Shown here: positions 5,365 to 6,095 of the stretch, piece after piece
Layout: each line of letters opens with the position of its first letter
Position numbering within the stretch: the stretch's first letter is position 1
DNA from: Acetobacteraceae bacterium
GTDB lineage: Bacteria; Pseudomonadota; Alphaproteobacteria; Acetobacterales; Acetobacteraceae
DNA length: 6,095 bases
Assembly (NCBI GenBank): GCA_003164305.1
Contig: PLSZ01000412.1
Span: 446 to 6,540, forward strand
Reading direction: 5' to 3'
Translations under genes and position numbers: made by a program
Notes under the pieces: generated by a model
What the model saw: only the letters and a program-made list of their open reading frames with translations
Databases searched by the model: none
What the model was told of the DNA's origin: nothing

Positions 5365-6020
5365 CGACCACGCCAGAACATATCGGTCAGCACATACGCG
5401 AGGGCATCAAAGCCGAGATCGAACCGCTGTTCGAGGAGTTGCGGCGGTTCACCGACCGGCGCATCGCCGAATTGAGCGCCGAGATCCACGCGACGGTGCA
5501 ACTGGTGGATTTCAGCGAGGTCAACCTGTCGAACCAGTTGGCGAAAATCCACGAACAGGTCGCCGTCATGGTTGCCATGCCGGCCGCCGCGACGCGCAAC
5601 AGCGGGCTGGAACTGGAGGCGGTCGTGCAGGCGACCGAAGCCGCCGCGAACCAGATCATGGAAGCGGCGGAGGCGATCGGCGACTGGCTGCGCGACGGCA
5701 GCCGCGACGTCGAATCCCTGGAAGGCGTCGCCATGCGGCTGAACAGCATCTTCGAGGCTTGCTCGTTCCAGGATGTCACCGGTCAGCGCATTCGCCGCGC
5801 CATTCAGCATTTGCAACACGTGGAGACCATGCTGACCGAGGCGATGCCGCATCCTCCGGACGAACCGTCACCCAGAAAGTCATCGCCAAATCCCGATCTG
5901 GTACAGGCCGATGTCGACAGGGTGTTTGCTCTGGCGATGCAACAAGCGGCCGCTGGTCAGACTGAGCCCGAGGAACAACCCGGAATGGGGCAGGACGACG
6001 TAGACCGGATGTTTGGGTGA
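5361..6020 (+). CDS. cheZ: CheZ-like chemotaxis protein phosphatase
   Basis: CheZ dephosphorylates the response regulator CheY-P and so ends the flagellar switching signal, acting in the cytoplasm. This 219-residue, mostly helical protein contains FEACSFQDVTGQRIRR (131-146). D138 and Q142 sit exactly as the catalytic D-x-x-x-Q of E. coli CheZ (D143, Q147). The preceding helix, LELEAVVQATEAAANQIMEAAEAIGDW (83-109), and the Ala/Glu-rich N-terminal region fit the long four-helix bundle. After a Pro-rich linker, two short motifs occur: QADVDRVF (182-189) and QDDVDRMF (211-218). Both resemble the C-terminal CheY-binding peptide of CheZ; one copy is usual. The start is GTG with GAAGGG about 9 nt upstream, overlapping the end of the PEP-CTERM remnant. 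No other chemotaxis gene is in the window. FliM and FliN share a similar short peptide but lack the phosphatase motif seen here. Confidence 0.88.
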   Translation: MTTTPEHIGQHIREGIKAEIEPLFEELRRFTDRRIAELSAEIHATVQLVDFSEVNLSNQLAKIHEQVAVMVAMPAAATRNSGLELEAVVQATEAAANQIMEAAEAIGDWLRDGSRDVESLEGVAMRLNSIFEACSFQDVTGQRIRRAIQHLQHVETMLTEAMPHPPDEPSPRKSSPNPDLVQADVDRVFALAMQQAAAGQTEPEEQPGMGQDDVDRMFG

Positions 6021-6095
6021 CAGCAACCGCTCCGTGTTAACAGCACCGATAGTTGTCCGGTTTAGGTAGCAAGTTAATTGACCGCTTTTCCGGTT
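6021..6095. other. Short intergenic tail after cheZ
   Basis: These 75 bases are richer in A+T than the genes. I see no hairpin with a U-tract, no start codon with a good ribosome site, and no RNA gene. CCGGTT occurs twice (6057-6062 and 6090-6095), which is probably chance. Confidence 0.3.

Noticed and set aside
5298..5852. 184-codon minus-strand frame opposite cheZ
   Set aside because: It is antisense to a gene with an exact CheZ active-site motif, and its His/Arg/Asp-rich composition is typical of a shadow frame.
1..6095. CRISPR array, tRNA, rRNA, integrase or transposase gene
   Set aside because: I found no regularly spaced repeats, no tRNA-like cloverleaf segment and no transposase or recombinase motif on either strand.

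Overview
This GC-rich window looks like an alphaproteobacterial chromosome, most likely Rhodospirillales and perhaps Acetobacteraceae. Three things point there: a tightly packed aroE-coaE-dnaQ operon, a CheZ of the alphaproteobacterial kind, and palindromic repeats built on CCCGAGGAT. The taxonomic call rests on gene order and protein style only; no search was possible.

Layout. Positions 1-90 hold two inverted copies of a REP-like palindrome, downstream of dnaQ. Positions 172-2315 (minus strand) hold aroE, coaE and dnaQ, transcribed in that order with gaps of 13 and 10 nt. Positions 2316-2477 are a divergent, relatively AT-rich intergenic region with an 8-bp inverted repeat. Positions 2478-4388 are what I read as a decayed Csu-type (spore coat U, SCPU) chaperone-usher pilus locus. 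On the minus strand, a promoter at 4454-4482 drives an intact SCPU pilin and an intact PapD-like chaperone. The usher expected next is absent. Only a frameshifted C-terminal SCPU domain of a tip-type subunit follows (2778-3099). A small secreted protein with an SCPU-like N-terminal strand converges on it from the plus strand.

Positions 4389-4511 are an AT-rich regulatory region with a near-consensus sigma70-type promoter whose -35 box lies inside a perfect palindrome. Positions about 4642-5364 (plus) are a broken PEP-CTERM surface protein. Its VPEP / hydrophobic / Arg-rich sorting tail is one base out of frame with its beta-rich body. Its end overlaps the GTG start of a CheZ-like phosphatase (5361-6020), which carries two copies of a CheY-binding-type C-terminal peptide.

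How the genes fit together. The right and centre of the window deal with the cell surface and motility (pilin, chaperone, PEP-CTERM remnant, CheZ), and two of these surface systems are visibly decaying. The left is ordinary housekeeping: shikimate pathway, coenzyme A synthesis and replication proofreading. I did not find a clear new enzymatic or defence system. The most unusual items are the usher-less pilin-chaperone pair with its palindrome-controlled promoter and possible leader switch, the SCPU-like mini-protein, and the doubled CheY-binding tail of CheZ.
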